Shown piece by piece: positions 50,596 through 64,000 of a stretch of DNA of 64,000 nucleotides. The translations under genes were made by a program, and so were the position numbers. Within the stretch, counting starts at the first letter, position 1; each line of letters begins with the position of its first letter. The stretch is from Paralichthys olivaceus (Eukaryota > Chordata > Actinopteri > Pleuronectiformes > Paralichthyidae): positions 9,498,501 through 9,562,500 of the forward strand of contig NC_091113.1 of NCBI RefSeq assembly GCF_024713975.1, written 5' to 3'. The notes under the pieces are model-generated. The model was given only the letters and a program-made list of their open reading frames with translations, made no database searches and was not told the DNA's origin.

Positions 50596-53547
50596 ATGAT
50601 GTCGAAGGTGAAGCCGAAGAAAAAAGAGTCTGCAGCCAAAGCAAAACAGCCTGTGTCGAAAAATGAAAACAGCAACGCGAGGAAGAAAAATAAATTCTGG
50701 TTTGAGGCGAAGGTAAAAACGAGGAAGCCTCGTCCAAGCGACCAAGTGTTTCCTCCAACAGATGCCCAGCACTTCTCCGCCAACTGGAAAGCTTTGCAGG
50801 AGGTAAGAGTGAGATCTGTGTCTGATGTTGTCTTCACACTCTCAGTTCTTTCCTGAAGATCCTTCACAAACTTTTGCAAATCTTCCACAGAAGTTAAAAT
50901 CCACTCCGCCGGAGCAGAAACCGCCAGTGACACCGAAGCATCAGAATGGAGCTCTGCCAAAAAAGAAGGCGAAAGAGAACTCTGCTAAAGATATTTCCAA
51001 GACCAATAACACCGGTCCAGGGCAGAGGGATGCTGGGAAAAAAGGGACACACAAAAGCACGTCTCAAAGTGTTGTCGTCAAGGACAAGTTGAAGGTTCCT
51101 GATGTCTCGCAGACAACACAGTCTACTGCCCCAAAAAGGAAAGGAGACTTTGGAAAGTCAAGCAGCGAGCACGCAGCCAAGAGAAAGAAGCCTGTGGTCG
51201 AAGAGACGAAACTTACAGAGTAAACGCACACCGCTTTAACTTCTGCTGGTATTTTAGGTGAAGAATAATCCCGACTGCTAACGCCACCCTGTTCTCTGCT
51301 CCTGTAGAGACGACCTGTGGTTCGACGACGTGGACCCCGACGACATTGAGGCGACAGTGGGAGCCGAGGCAGCGGAGATCATGAGGAAGAAGCAGGGCAT
51401 CAGGCCGTCGAAGGACCCAGAGAGCGCCCTGGTCAAGGAGAAAGCCTTTGAGGGGTGAGTGACGACAAAGTCAGTCTCGTGTTGGTGTCTCACAGATGGG
51501 CTTCAACATTCTTTTATACAAAGATCCCATTTTGTCATTCTTGAAAAGATAAAAGACGGTATGACACTTTGTTACTGCCATATTAATTTCTTATAAGAAT
51601 AACAATGTTTGAATTCCTAATTCAGCCATAAACAACCTGTTTAAGTCACAAACTGATAATCCAGTGTGACCTGAACAAAGCATTCACACCAGTTTAGCTG
51701 CAGAGACAATGTGTTTGTGCTTTTAAAGGACCATACTGCCATATCTGTAGTTTTTTACATTTACTTAACGTTGCATATATAGTTATTATTACCACCAACC
51801 CTTTGTATAGTGTTATAGATTGTTGAATGTGTTTTTTACACCTTCATGGCAGCCACTGATAACCATTTATTTTCTAATGTCACAATTAACCAATTTGCAG
51901 TTTCAACTTGTCACTGACACATGCTGATGATTTTGGGATTTTAGTAATTAGTGATATAATCTGTGATTTCAAACTAATGATATTGTTAATTATTGAGATA
52001 TTAAGCATTTTTCAGAATGAGAAACCATTTATGGATGAAATAATCAGACAGCACTGTCTGTTTTATGACGACTACAATAAAAAGTCGACGTATTAAAGAG
52101 ATTCACCACACTGATGCTTAAAGAAACATCCAAATCCAATACTGCCATAATGTTTTGATGTAGATTTGCTGACAAACTGCAGCTTTGCACTGCAATGAAA
52201 ATACAAAATGCAAATGATCTTTTTCATGATGTTTGGTGTTGACTTTCCACATTTGTGTAGTTTGTGAATGCAACTCTGACCCAGTAGCTGCCTTGATTCT
52301 AAAACAAATTCATACTGTTTTTAACACTTCAAAAAACACCCATATGACCCTTACTGGATGGATGGATGGATGAACAGATAGATACTCTTGTCAGTATATG
52401 TAACAGCATTTAACTCCTCAGGCAGTTTGACGTCATAGTGATGACTTTCCTCTTTTATCACCCTGGTTCACCATCATCAGCCTCACCAGAGCTGTGGCTA
52501 TTGATTGTGAGATGGTGGGAGTGGGTCCGAACGGAGAGGACAGCATCTTGGCGCGCGTGTCCCTCGTGAACCACTTTGGGAAATGCATCTATGACAAATA
52601 CGTAAAACCCACCGAGAAGGTGACGGACTACAGGACAGCCGTCAGTGGCATCCGACCACAGGACATCAAAAATGGTGAGTTGTGGAATGTATTGTATTGT
52701 GAATGATTGCTTTAAAATCGTCCTCAATCGCGAAATGTATGATGCATGTTTTCCTCACCGCAGGAGAGGATGTGCGCGCTGTGCAGAGGGAGGTAGCTGA
52801 GATCCTACAGGGCAGAATCGTGGTTGGACACGCCATACACAATGACTTAAAGGTAGCCAGGGTGTATAATCTGAGAGGAAACTAATTTGATTTACCAAAT
52901 AAATGTGAGAATTTATTAACAAGCCTTAAACCACTGTTTCAGATTTTACTCTTGGATCATCCAAAAAAGAAAATTCGGGACACTCAGAAGTATAAACCTT
53001 TCAAGAAGGTAGTCAAGGTGATTATATGAGCATGTGCACAAACATCATGAATGAAACATCACTACACATCACTTTTAGCCACTCAGCAGCAGATCTTTGA
53101 CTCAGTCATGAAAGTGAAGTGATACTGACGATGATCTTTTTCTTGTTTCAGACTGGACGACCCTCGCTGAAAGTTCTTTGTAGAGAAATACTCAACGTGA
53201 AGGTGCAGCAGGGTGAACATTCATCTGTAAGTCATCAGCATGTGAAACAAAACTCTCTCCTGTCATTTTCAACACAATTCAACCCACAAAAAATGCCTTC
53301 CTTTGACAGTAGTAACATTATTAATCAAAAATACAAAATCTAACATCTCGGTCTTCATCTGTCTCTTCTTTCATTCTCTGTTGTCCAGGTCCAAGACGCA
53401 CAGGCCACCATGAGGCTGTACACGATGGTGAGAAAACAGTGGGAAGCTGAGATTAAAGCCAATCTCAAGAACAAACACTCGGACAAGAAATGTGAGAGAA
53501 AACCCAGGACCCCTAAGAACAAAGGCAAGAAGCCCATGGGCTTATGA
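50596..53547 (+). CDS. rexo4: RNA exonuclease 4
   Basis: Nuclear or nucleolar DEDDh 3'-5' exonuclease of the REXO4/XPMC2 family. Exons: 50596-50802, 50891-51219, 51308-51454, 52481-52674, 52764-52852, 52943-53017, 53152-53226, 53389-53547; 424 aa (human 422). The first 150 residues are Lys-rich and low-complexity, as expected for a nucleolar protein. An acidic DDLWFDDVDPDDIE block follows. The exonuclease domain (about 225-390) has the motifs AIDCEMVGVG (Asp and Glu of Exo I), GHAIHNDLK (Exo II), and SVQDAQATMRLY (Exo III, with His upstream in EHSSV). DHPKKKIRDTQKYKPF is nearly identical to human. The tail is Lys-rich. The ATG at 50596 is followed directly by a second; either could serve. AATAAA at 53591-53596 is the likely polyadenylation signal. 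Confidence 0.95.
51455..52480 (+). other. 1-kb rexo4 intron
   Basis: AT-rich, with a short GATG run near 52360 and no coding exon recognised. Confidence 0.6.
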
Positions 53548-53599
53548 ACTGAGAGCCAATCTTACCACAATCAAACCATTCAGAATGCAGAATAAATGT

Positions 53600-56500
53600 G
53601 CGACTCAGCCTGAGACCTTGAGTTCCATAATGTTAAGGACTCGAGTGTTTCACCAAGACTTCAGCAAACTCAGAGCTGTTGTGTTTCTAATATCTGTGAC
53701 AGGTCGGAGCTTTTATCAACACTCAACCTGCCAGACATCCTCTCCCAGTTTTACTCCCAGCAGCTAGAGGCTGGAGTTCCAGTTCTCTCTGAAGAGTTTA
53801 AAATCATGTTTCCACTGCCACATAATTAATAGTTCATATTGCGTTGTGGTCTGAGAGTCCCGGTGGGTGTATCAGTATCAGTATCCCCCTGCGCCCCTCA
53901 GAGGATAAGTGGTATAGATGCCGAATGGACGGGCCCCGGTCTGTTATGAATTGTTTAGATGTTCGGTTTGTGATTTGATTCCTCGTTGCCTCAAAAATTG
54001 TATGTTTGGAAAAGTGTGACTGAAACACAAGACTTCTTTCTCTGTCGCTTTATTGCATTTTGTGTTTTATAAATCAAATTATCGACACATTTTTGATTTG
54101 TCTCATCGTGTCTCAAACTGACCTAAGCAGCGGATGGTCAACATTTCATTTTTAGGATTTTTTAAAATTTGCTGTTCTCACACAACCCAACGACCATCTC
54201 AAACAGGTTTGGAAGCAGGTGAACATTTGTCAACATCATTTTTCTCACGCTGATGGTTTCTTATCGTTTGTCTGTTCACAACGTAATCCTTTCATTTAAA
54301 TCTCTCGTTTTTGAGTTTGAGTTTCACACTTGTGCTTTTCTCTAAAAGTGTCTAAACTCCAGTGAGAGTGAAATATTGAGTTTGTCAGTGTAATTTGCTG
54401 CCCATGTTTGATTCATACTGTGCTTTGCTCACTGTAGAAATGAAACTAGGTCAGAAGAGTCCAGGCTCTTAAGTTTTTTTTTTTTTGAAACCTCAAGCTG
54501 ATGAAAATTTTATTTCTATATAATTCTAAGACAAACATACACGTCGACAGACAAGTATCTCTCAGTATTAGGATCAACTCTCCTCATTGTTTCTATATCA
54601 AATGTTTATTTTTACAGGAGTGTGTTTCATGGTTTGCTTTGTTCTTGATACGAAGCCCTGCGCAGATTGAACAATATTTGAATATTTTTCATAAAGATTC
54701 TTGACAGATTATTCTAATGCAGTTCAGTATGATCTCACACAGTCTCACCCTGGCTATTTCTATGAGTTTTTTCTTGATAAAGTGAGGGAGGCTCCTTGTT
54801 TGCCAGCAGTATGTCAGTGTGATTTGCTGCCCAGAAGCTGATGCACACTCTGCCCCAAATTGCTGAAGCAAACCCTTGGTCTGCAGCCCCCAGGCTCAAA
54901 ATTAGACTCCGTACATGGAGCTGGGTCAGACTCCACGAAGGCCTGTGGCTGATGCACAGCAGACCTCAGTGTAAATGTGAACGCAGGTACTGACTCATCT
55001 GCTGACACAAGTTTCCTGGATGACACCGGGTGTTCTGCTACAGAGAGAATTCCTAAATTCCCCATGAGCTCACAGTGAAGCGAATGCCGCCCCCTGTCAG
55101 GCTGTTGTGAAACTACAAACAGGAGCACAGTGAGAGAAGCTGTCTCTGAGAAGATGGTTGGTTCTTGATCATTTAAAACACAGTGACTACATTCTTTCTC
55201 AGCTTAAGACCCTCTGCATACAAGACAGAATATCTGGGGGACTCCCCTCATGCATGACTCTTGGAATCATTTTCACATAGCCTATTTTTTAACTTGTAGT
55301 ATGTGAAGGAACGGCACAAGAGACATTTGTCAGAGTGATTTACATTTATTAAAACCTATTTTCACCATGTCAACATAGAAAACCCATATTTTGATACTAT
55401 AAGAAATAAACCAAGGCACCCCTCTTATGGAAAAACATCTTATTAGTGTGGCTTAACTCTGGTGACTTCACAAACCCTCTGACCGCGTGTCACCAACCCT
55501 GATTTGAGAACCACTGATTTAAGACATAATAACTTGTCATCAGATACGCTGGATGATTATAGTTGTTGTTGAGGCCACCATCAGCATCTGAACCTGCAGG
55601 AGTGAGTTCCCGTCGTCTGTGCTCAGAGAGAGCGACGGCCTGTAACACTGATAAATAATGAAAGCTGATCAGAGCCTTTTAAAGAGCAGCTCGCTCATCA
55701 CACAGCTCCGTCAGAGTTCATGAGAAGAAGAGACACATCAGTCGTAATTTGATAGAGCATAGAGGGATTTATTGCAGAGGATGAAGCGCGTAAAACATTT
55801 GGCACGACTATATTTTGGAAGCTGCGCGGTTTTTTAAAATAAACTATAACCTTCATTAAATGAAAATTACGCTGCAAACAGCTCTGACTTCTCAGGAAAG
55901 AACCTGATCCATGCATCACTGTGGGTTTGTAGAAATCACACATTAAACAGCTTAATGATAGAACACAGTTGGACATAATTTGCCATAATAATTAAAATGA
56001 ATACAGGGAATGCACCCAAAAACAATTATTCTAAGAGATGTGCATATCAACATGTTTGTGTTGTGTGTGTTACGTTCACCAAAAATAGACTGTAATATAT
56101 TTTTTGCGATTTTGTTTGCGCAGTGTTCACTCTTTATATGTATCATAACTATCAGTTGCATGTAGATTTTCATATATACATGTATGTGAATAATCTGGTT
56201 TCTTGTATTCTATTGAAATATCATGTCTTGATGTATATAACAAGGATAAGACTAAGTGCTGGGAGACTTATATGTATGTAAATGTGCAGAGTGAAAACTG
56301 ATGAATTATTAGAAACCCCTCGATGTAACGCTGCACAGTTACCATCTTCCTAAAATCTATTTTACAAATGATAATTATTAAAGTTTAAGTGACTTAAAAT
56401 TAAGTTAAAACATTTATAAATCAAATTCTGAGAAGACCTGTTGAGGCCATACTGAGTATTTAAAAGTTGTGATACTAATATTTTCTTTCTAGTCTTTAGA

Positions 56501-59500
56501 AAACCATTTTCAAAGCTACGCTCCATTGAAAACAGCTCAAGTGCAGTTTCAGGAACAAATGGCAATTTGATTGAACAAGCTGTCACAGGGACGTCCTGTT
56601 AAAATGTTAAACCTGCATAGCAACCGTTTCCAGGGAATCCATATACATTAATCAGAAATTTAAAAAATGTACTTGACAAACATGATATTGGGAAAACATT
56701 TTATTTTTGAGAAAATGTAAATAAAGGTACAAAGCACCATCATTTATTCATCCTCATTCTACATCGTGATGACAAACAGACAAACAGCCGTTCATTTCAT
56801 TTTTTGCTTAAATGAAAAACAGTTTTCCATCTCATCTGGTAATCAGCTTTATTTTAGTTCCCTATGGATTTGCAGGCCTGTGTTGTTATGATTGGATGTG
56901 ATATCGGCCCGAGTACGGAGGAGAATCATAAAATAAACAGCGGACCTCCACCAAATACTGTTTGAATCAATTTATCAGTTGTGATTACAAGAGGATGCAG
57001 TGTGAATTTGTATGTAACGACTTTTAGTCACATTTTCACATCAATACAGTATTTATACCTTTTAATTCTTAAATTAGTCAGTCAGATGTTGCTCGGTTGA
57101 CACGGAGAAAGAAAATGAAGCTGTCACACTGTCTCTTCACAGACAAGCTTTCTGGAATTTTCCTCTCCGTGCTGGAAATAACGTAACCATCAGGCTGCAT
57201 CCTCTTAGGATGGCACTGGAAGAATTGCTGCTGGCCCTGACATGGCACTTGTTTCATGATCCAATAAAAATAAAATGTGTCTTGCAGTCGACCTGCACTT
57301 GGTTTGTGCCTCGCAGGCGTTTAGAGTCAATATTGACATTTGTTTTCGGGGTCGGTGGGTTTTCAAACATGCAGCGACAGGAAACGGGACCTTTGCAAAC
57401 TTTGATTTGTGTGTCTTGTTTCAGTGTCACGTACCAAATCTAATTTTTGATCTCAACATCTCAACATGTGGAACATAAAAAAATCTGTTCCAGGCCTCGG
57501 CATCACTTAGATTCATCTGTAAAGTGACATTTTTTCATTTCTGAACACACAAAAAAGCAGCGAGTCAGTGGACACTGTTTTTCTATTAGTGATGGACAAC
57601 ATCAATTAAGATTATTGGACCACCAGTTTCTCACTGTCAGTCCTCAAGGCCAACAGTCCTCTGTGTTCACCCTGAAATACAGTCCAGATGTGCACCATAC
57701 AGCAAATACAGTGCATGCTCATTTTTATATTCAGTATCCATCCCTTGACATTTAGAGGAAATAACAGCAAACCAAGAGACAGTGGCCGTCGTCACACTAA
57801 CACCCCCCCCCCTTCTCTTCTCTTGACCACACAATGTCTCCAAAGGCCTGCTGCTCGCTGCTTCCTTATGCATGAGCTGCACTGTGCTGCCGCCAGGAGA
57901 CCGACTGTGGATGTGTTCGTGTTGACTAATGCTCGCTCTAGCTGCACACAAAGTTGGAACATTCCGTATTCATGCAGGTTTATGAAGAAACGGTGTCGGC
58001 TACGTTCTGTTCTGTTGACAGGGAGCGGGTTCAGTTTGTGAGAATTGACCTTTATGAGCAGTGATTTTCAGTCTTGTTGTTGGACTGGGTCAGTCCTTAA
58101 GGATGTATCATAATTTGTATTTACAGCTGATGCTTATAATGCCCTGCCATGAAATTGACTGTCTTGTTGATACTTTATGAAATGTATAAAAGCTGTGTTA
58201 GCAGAGCTGAAAGGATTATGCCTGCTGCTGGAGCAACTTGAATTATCTATGAATTCTCGAGTTCAACCCTTGTGTAAATTTTACATTTGACTGATTTCAG
58301 ATGGTGCTGCAGGAGTTTGGGATGTAGTAAATGAACAAGGAGCGGGATGGTGCAGAACTGAGTAACAGGCTGGACTAAATATTGGAATAAAGAGAGAAAG
58401 GGCGGCTATGCTCGACCTGAAACATTTTCACGTGAACGTGTAGCTGCTCGTTCTGTCCTGTGAACTTGTGACAGAGGCTTTTGATTGCTGACAGGAGAGA
58501 CACAAAAATCTGTAATCCAGAATAGCTGCACTTTTGTGTATTTTCTACATGGTGTTTAGGCAGGAGTGGATCCAGGGGCTGGTTCAAGGGGGCACTGGCA
58601 CCATCTCAAATCTGATATGCTCCTGAACTGCCCCTGTCCTGTCAGGAGATTTTTTTTATTACATAAACTAGTCATTTACTAACAATACAAACAAATATGA
58701 AAAGATTTTTTTAAGTCCACTGTGTGCTTGAACAATTTTTAAAACATATTTAATGATGTGTGACTGTAGGGCCAACAGTAAACAAGGAGCGTGCACCTTC
58801 CTGAGGTCAGGAATTGTGCATGGATGTTGGACATCCAACTGGCCCCTCTGTGTAAACTGTGGCCCCTTTATGGCCCCTGATTCATTAAAGTCCTAAATCG
58901 AGCCTGTTTTTGAAAAAGCTTTATTGTGTGGTTGTGCTGTGATGTTGGAATATGGAGCGTTCTTAGGGCACCCATACCCCTCGCTGACCTCCTTTGAGTT
59001 AACTATTCAGTGCTTGTGAGTATAACAGCCTTTTAAATAAAGGTGCGGTCTCTCAGTGTTTCGCACTGAAGCCGTACGGCACCAGGAAGCCTGACCTCTT
59101 GTTGTCAGTTAGTTTGAAAGAACTCACAGTCTGAACATACGTAAGTGAAATAGTCTGGAGACAGTGCAGATCTGTCGACGTCAGCTGTCGCCTCATTTAG
59201 AAAAGGAAGAGATGATGAATAAATAAAACCGGCTCTGTATTCATCAACATCCCCTTTGCACTAAATGCTTAATTTAACATTAACTTAATGTTTGTACTAA
59301 TTCTAAATGCGCTTTAAAAAAAAAGAAAAACGTCCTCCACCTAACCGTGATTCCTTTACTCATCCATTTTCTGTCCGCACTCTGCTTTCACAAGAACATT
59401 TTGTGGTCAGAGGAAAATTCTACCTAGCCATAGCCTTTGCCCTTTTACTACTCGTGTAATTTTTATGAGACGATGTTGCACTCACTTTGAGTTTCCTGTC

Positions 59501-59600
59501 GATAAGTGCATCAGCAGCACAAGGAAGCCACCTCCTGCAGGAAGAATCTGCAGTGGTGGGATTTCTGGTAAATGAAACATATAACTTTTGAGTAATTGGT
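53600..59600. other. Long non-coding stretch after rexo4
   Basis: About 6 kb. No open frame shows a known domain or plausible splice partners. It contains a repeat fragment at 53855-53945 ('gaggataagtggtatagat'), and AT-rich sequence around 56000-57100. I see no tRNA or other RNA gene. Confidence 0.55.
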
Positions 59601-59614
59601 CAATACATAGCATT

Positions 59615-60125
59615 TACATTGCATTTTTCTAGTCTTGATGACCATCCATAGCACTTCACCATTTGCCATTTCCACTTTCACACTCATGCATCTAGGGGCA
59701 GTGCACTTCCTCTATGACTCCGCACAGTCATCACAGGCGTTTTGGGGTTCAGTGTCTTGCCCAAGGACACTTCTGCATGTGGGGATCAAACCATTGACCT
59801 TCTGGTTAGTGGATGACCCACTCCACCTCATTTTTATGATATATAATAAGCCCTACTCACATATTCTACCTCCTATTCTCATTTTGCCATTGCTGCTCCC
59901 TTCATCTCTATCAGACATTTTCTCATGTACAAATACTTTGTATGCTTTGTACTTTGGGAGAGGGATCCCTCACATGTGTCTCTGTGAGGTTTCTCTTCCC
60001 TGTTTATATGTTTTTCATAGTTTTTCCTCCTTCTTCTTGTTGAGGCTTAGGAACAGAGGATGTCGCACCTTGTTAAGCCCTATGAGACAAATTGTGATTT
60101 GTGAATATGTGCCATACAAATTAGA
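59615..60125. repeat. Dispersed teleost repeat
   Basis: Contains 'gttttggggttcagtgtct' with 'tgcccaaggacacttc', then 'attgaccttctggttagtgg', and a tail with 'acaaattgtgatttgtgaat' and 'gccatacaaattagattga'. These are familiar parts of abundant fish repeats, so the 164-codon open frame here is not a gene. Confidence 0.75.
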
Positions 60126-60589
60126 TTGAATCATATTTATATGTACATATACATTTTTGCAGTCTTCTATGTGTCCTCTATGTGTTTTTATGCCCAGTAA
60201 ACCTGCATTTGCAAGCGGCATCAAAATGATTCTAATTAGAGATTATTTTAGTTTCAACCTGAGACGTTTATTTTTCTCAAGGAATCAGTAATAATACAAT
60301 AATTCTGATCCAGGCTTGTTTCAAGAATTTCACAGCTATGAAAAAAAAAATCTAAATAATGGATCCTGTTGTCTCTTCGTGAATGGAGGTGTGCCCTCAG
60401 AGCAAAGACGCCTTCATCAAATCCGTGTCTGCACTTCCTCTCCTTGCTGAAATCATCAGAGAACATAGTGGTCCAGACTCCACAGCCACATCAACCCACC
60501 TGCTTCCTCTGCTGCCACATGACTGCTGATGTCAGCCCCAGCCAGAGTCAAGGCTGGGAACCTGTAGACAAAATGGTGTTTGTGCGTCC

Positions 60590-61457
60590 GTCCAGCAGAG
60601 TGAGCATGTGTGGGCTGTGCAGGCTAAAGTGGGAAGAGGAGGGAGGAAGAGGAGAGAAAAAAAGGCCAATTAAGCACATGATGATAAATCAACGCACTCC
60701 TTCCGTTTATAGCCACGCGCGTGTGTTGCATCTTTATTGCATTTGTGTATTTATGAAGTTCAGTTATGAGAAATTAGCCTCTGTATCCACCGGGGTCCTC
60801 CCACCCCTCTTGTCTTGTTCTCTAATCCGCCCACATGTATCGTCTGAGGAAGAGAGAGAGGGGGGGGGGAGAAAAAATAGTGCAGAAGGTGACGCTCATC
60901 CAGCGGAACAAGAGAGAGGGAAAAGGCAAAGAGAGAGAGGTGTCTACAGGCTGCATCCACTGAAACATCTTGGGGGAAAAAAGGGAGAAGAAGCTGAATG
61001 GTAGCTGCGCCCTGCGCCTGGAAGCGTAGAGAAACTGTCACAAAGGCTGGCAATTTATTTTTCCATTTTCCTGGCAATAACAAAAGAGGTGGGAGAAGGG
61101 AGATCGAGGGAGAATATAGGGAAAAAAATAAGAGAAGCAGATTTCAGGGGGACCTCTGCTCATTTCATCCCTGTGCCATCACCAGCATGACCATAAAGCT
61201 CTGGTAATAACCGTGCCAGAAACAAAAGAGAGAGAAAGAAACGAGATTTTCATCCAACAGACGCGCGTAATCCTGTTTTTTGGGGGGTTTTGTTTAAACC
61301 GGTGGGAGAGAGAATAAACAAAAAATCAGCTGAATGCCTGCGAGAAACTGGATACTCTGTGAAATCATAAGAAAGAGCGATCTAACAAAGAAAACTACCT
61401 TGTGATCGATCTCTTACGCTTCATGTGCCGCACGCACGCGAAACCAACCTGAACCAA
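60590..61457 (+). other. Possible 5' untranslated exon(s) of a downstream + strand gene
   Basis: Purine-rich (GAGAGA, GGGGGG) sequence with short upstream ATG frames, ending at 61457 with an AA/GTGAGT donor. This resembles long leaders of vertebrate genes, and no gene follows before the window end. The start is nominal. Support is weak: base composition plus one donor. Confidence 0.25.
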
Positions 61458-61763
61458 GTGAGTATGAACCGTGTCTGTGTGCATCGGTGTATATTTATAC
61501 ATGTGTCTGTGTTTGGTGGCTTTATTCCGTCTGATGTCCGAGCAGCTGCGTGGCTACATCCAGAAAAACACAGCGACTATAACCCACATTCAACAAGTAT
61601 CGTTTTATCCACAATAGCTGCGTTTTTATCCACATTTTGTCTCCTCCTGTGGCGCGCGTGTGTGTTGATGAGTAATCTGGAGGAATCAGGATGTGTGAGG
61701 AGAAATGATCACATAGGAATCATGGAGCTCTTCACTGCATGTGTTATACAAAGAGAAGTGTAC

Positions 61764-61767
<4 letters not shown>

Positions 61768-61810
<43 letters not shown>

Positions 61811-61834
61811 CACACACACACTCTCACACACTCA
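61768..61834. repeat. (CA)n microsatellite
   Basis: About 55 bases of CA with single interruptions, then CTCTCACACACTCAC. Further TG and CA runs lie at 61960-61980, 62120-62140 and 62230-62250. Confidence 0.95.
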
Positions 61835-63898
61835 CTGTCTGGTTTAATGAATGTGACGCCTGGAAAAATATGAAATGCAACAAACACTCCTCATTGCACA
61901 TTGGTGGGTGTTTCCCCATCTACACCACCACATCAAGGCAGTTTCATGCCACTGAGAAGAATGTGTGTGTGTGTGTGTTTGCACGCATTCCTCTCAGCAT
62001 CATTTTGTGTCTTGCCTTCATGAGTAACTGTCCATGTGTGTGTTGCTTTTGTGCCTTTTTCACGCACGCATTTTCTTTTTACTTGCCTGTGCCTCCAGTG
62101 TGTGTTTGTCCCTCTGTGTGAATGTGTGTGTGTGTTTGCCCCTGCTTCATGGCAGCCCTGGGTAAGTGTCAAGGCCTGAAATGGAGGTTTGATGAAGGTA
62201 CCACAGAGGGAGGAGGGCGAGAGGACCGACACACACAAACACACACATGCATGACAGTGAGGGAGAGGAAGGTGTGAGGAATACATATGGGGGGGTGGTT
62301 GGTTACTGGAGTGGAACCAGGGGAAGAACACAGCATCACTACTAGAGATCTCGTCCTGCAGGTCTGTGGGGGCAGTTGAACGTCTAGACTCTGTCAACTT
62401 CAGCTCCGTCTGCATCTACACACAAAGTCTCCAGTTTCATAACGCCTCCTTTTCCTTCACTTTTTCCCGTTTTTTTGCCTTCCCTCTGCCAAGTGGCTTC
62501 AGCGTGCTCTTCCCCTAATGGGAACTCAAGCTTCTCTTCCTCCATTTGCTCGCTCCCTGCTTTTCCCCACCTCAGTCCTGCATTATAAATCCACAGCCTG
62601 AGCTATTTTTAGATGTGAGGGTAACCCAGAAAACACCCCTTTCGATTTAAGAAAAAAAAAAAGAAAAGAAAATGATAGGAGGGGAATAAACAGCCTAAAC
62701 CCACCAGAGACAGTGGCATGTTGTCAGTGGATGTGATTGGTAGAGTTGTGATGGGGCTTGAAAAGGAGGGCGCTGCTGTTTAAGCACGGTATGGTGATGG
62801 TGGGGGGATAAATCTATTTTGAGGCCGTGATTGAATTACGCATCTGTCGTGTCCTGGGTTTGTGAGTGTTCTTTGCCTCTGACCCTTCCTCTCTCCTTGA
62901 CGGTGAAGGTTTCCTCCTCACATCGCTAGCAGTTGTGGGAACTTTCCCTTGCATTCCTTCAACTGTAATTTATTACCTGATCGAGATGCTTTGTAAGCCC
63001 CCCCACCCTCGGCCCCTTGACCTTGACACTCACCTCCAGCTCACTTTACATCTCCTCTTTGTTCTCCATCGTTCCTCTTGTAGAGGCCAACTTCTCTCCA
63101 TCCTCCCTGGCTGCTGAGAGTCTAACCTGTGACTTCCCTTCTCCCTCCTCTGTGTCTAATCGCTGGCTTGTTCAGAGGTCAGGCATCGGAGCAGTAATAC
63201 CTCTTTCCTCATGCCGTTTCTCCCGTTTGGCCCCGTGTATCACATCTTTGCACTGCTGGATTGTAATGGGCCTAATTACGCCATTGGGGCAGTGTCATTA
63301 ATTAGAAGTAGACGGTTTTAATACTTGAGAGAGAGTCGGGAGGTGTTGGGGGTTAAATCTATTTGCTCTTGATGCAAATTCCACCAAGAACCAGATTTCA
63401 AAGTCAAAGGATATTAGCTCAGATTTTTCCACGTCCCAAAATAGAGCTCCTTCTCGACATGACACTCGATCCCATCCCATGGTTTTCTCCCTCTTCTTGC
63501 ACTCAGGGCTGTTTCAGGATTTTTCTCACCTCTCCTCCACCAATCATTGCTCCTCAAAGGGAGTTTTTGCAACTCCTCTCCTAATCACTCCCTTCAGTCT
63601 ACCCCCTCCTGAAACAAATCTCAACGTTTATCCTCCTGTGGGGCCAGCAGGATTTTAGTCATGGACACTGACTGAGCTTTCAGAGCTCCATTACAGGCTC
63701 CATCGCTGCTCATCTATTCCTGAAAATGGCCTTATGTATTAATCATCCCCCAGCTAGCTAAAAGGAGGAAACCAGGAGCACATGGCTGTCTTTTTTATCC
63801 TTTCTCTGTCTCTGTCAAAAAAAAAAAAAAGTTGCTGGATCATAGCAAGAGAGCAGAAGCATCTCCTGGGGTTGGAGGTGGGGGGGTTGCCGACCAAT
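61835..63898. other. Non-coding stretch before the window end
   Basis: C/T-rich and moderately GC-rich. A perfect MEF2-type site, CTATTTTTAG, is at 62603-62612. No coding exon recognised. Confidence 0.5.
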
Positions 63899-64000
63899 AT
63901 GCACAAACCTGGAGCCCCCAGGGGGGTGTTGCTGCTGCAGTATGTGTGGATTGGCCAGCCCCTGGAGATCTCCAGGCTGGTGTTGCTGAGTAGTGGAGCT
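63899..64000 (+). other. Open frame running off the window end (possible partial exon)
   Basis: From ATG at 63899 the frame stays open to base 64000: 34 codons starting MHKPGAPRGVLLLQYVW. I do not recognise it. There is no way to see its end here. It could be the first coding exon of the gene suggested by the leader near 61.4 kb, or chance. Confidence 0.2.

Noticed and set aside
59635-60129. 164-codon + strand open frame
   Set aside because: It coincides with a dispersed teleost repeat.
60369-61004. 211-codon + strand open frame
   Set aside because: Low-complexity, no domain, no signal of codon usage; it lies in a purine-rich leader-like region.

Overview
The window is nuclear DNA of a teleost fish, probably a percomorph. 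Genes have many short GT-AG introns and vertebrate-type domain structures. The spacers hold TG/CA microsatellites, small terminal-inverted-repeat elements and dispersed tails of the kind common in fish. I rebuilt gene models by hand from reading frame, splice consensus, intron phase and remembered family sequences. Every model listed closes in frame from ATG to stop. No database search was possible.

Layout. (1) 155-9679 (+): a carnitine palmitoyltransferase 1, closest to CPT1A, with what looks like a pair of mutually exclusive exons. (2) 12102-13671 (-): a small secreted protein with two C-type lectin domains. (3) 14752-19535 (+): slow skeletal troponin T (tnnt1) with a TATA promoter, tail to tail with (4) dnaaf3, 19786-23459 (-), a dynein-arm assembly factor. 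(5) syt5-like synaptotagmin, 24789-27685 (-), with a histidine-rich lumenal segment. (6) A ferritin subunit, 30573-31550 (-), that has lost most ferroxidase residues. (7) ptprh-like receptor tyrosine phosphatase, 34250-45584 (+), with 14 FN3-type exons, eleven of them nearly identical. (8) A Harbinger-transposase-derived gene, 46060-47982 (-), without its catalytic residues. (9) pigp, 48832-49737 (-), head to head with (10) rexo4, 50596-53547 (+). (11) 53548-64000: mostly non-coding, with a possible first exon of a further + strand gene near 61.4 kb and an open frame running off the window end.

The genes do not form one pathway. tnnt1, dnaaf3, syt5 and ptprh keep the order of their human counterparts on 19q13.42 (from memory), but no troponin I lies between tnnt1 and dnaaf3, and a ferritin sits between syt5 and ptprh. 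The most interesting signals are the alternative exon pair in cpt1, the 1279-bp higher-order repeat in ptprh, the domesticated transposase, and the degenerate ferritin with no visible iron-responsive element.
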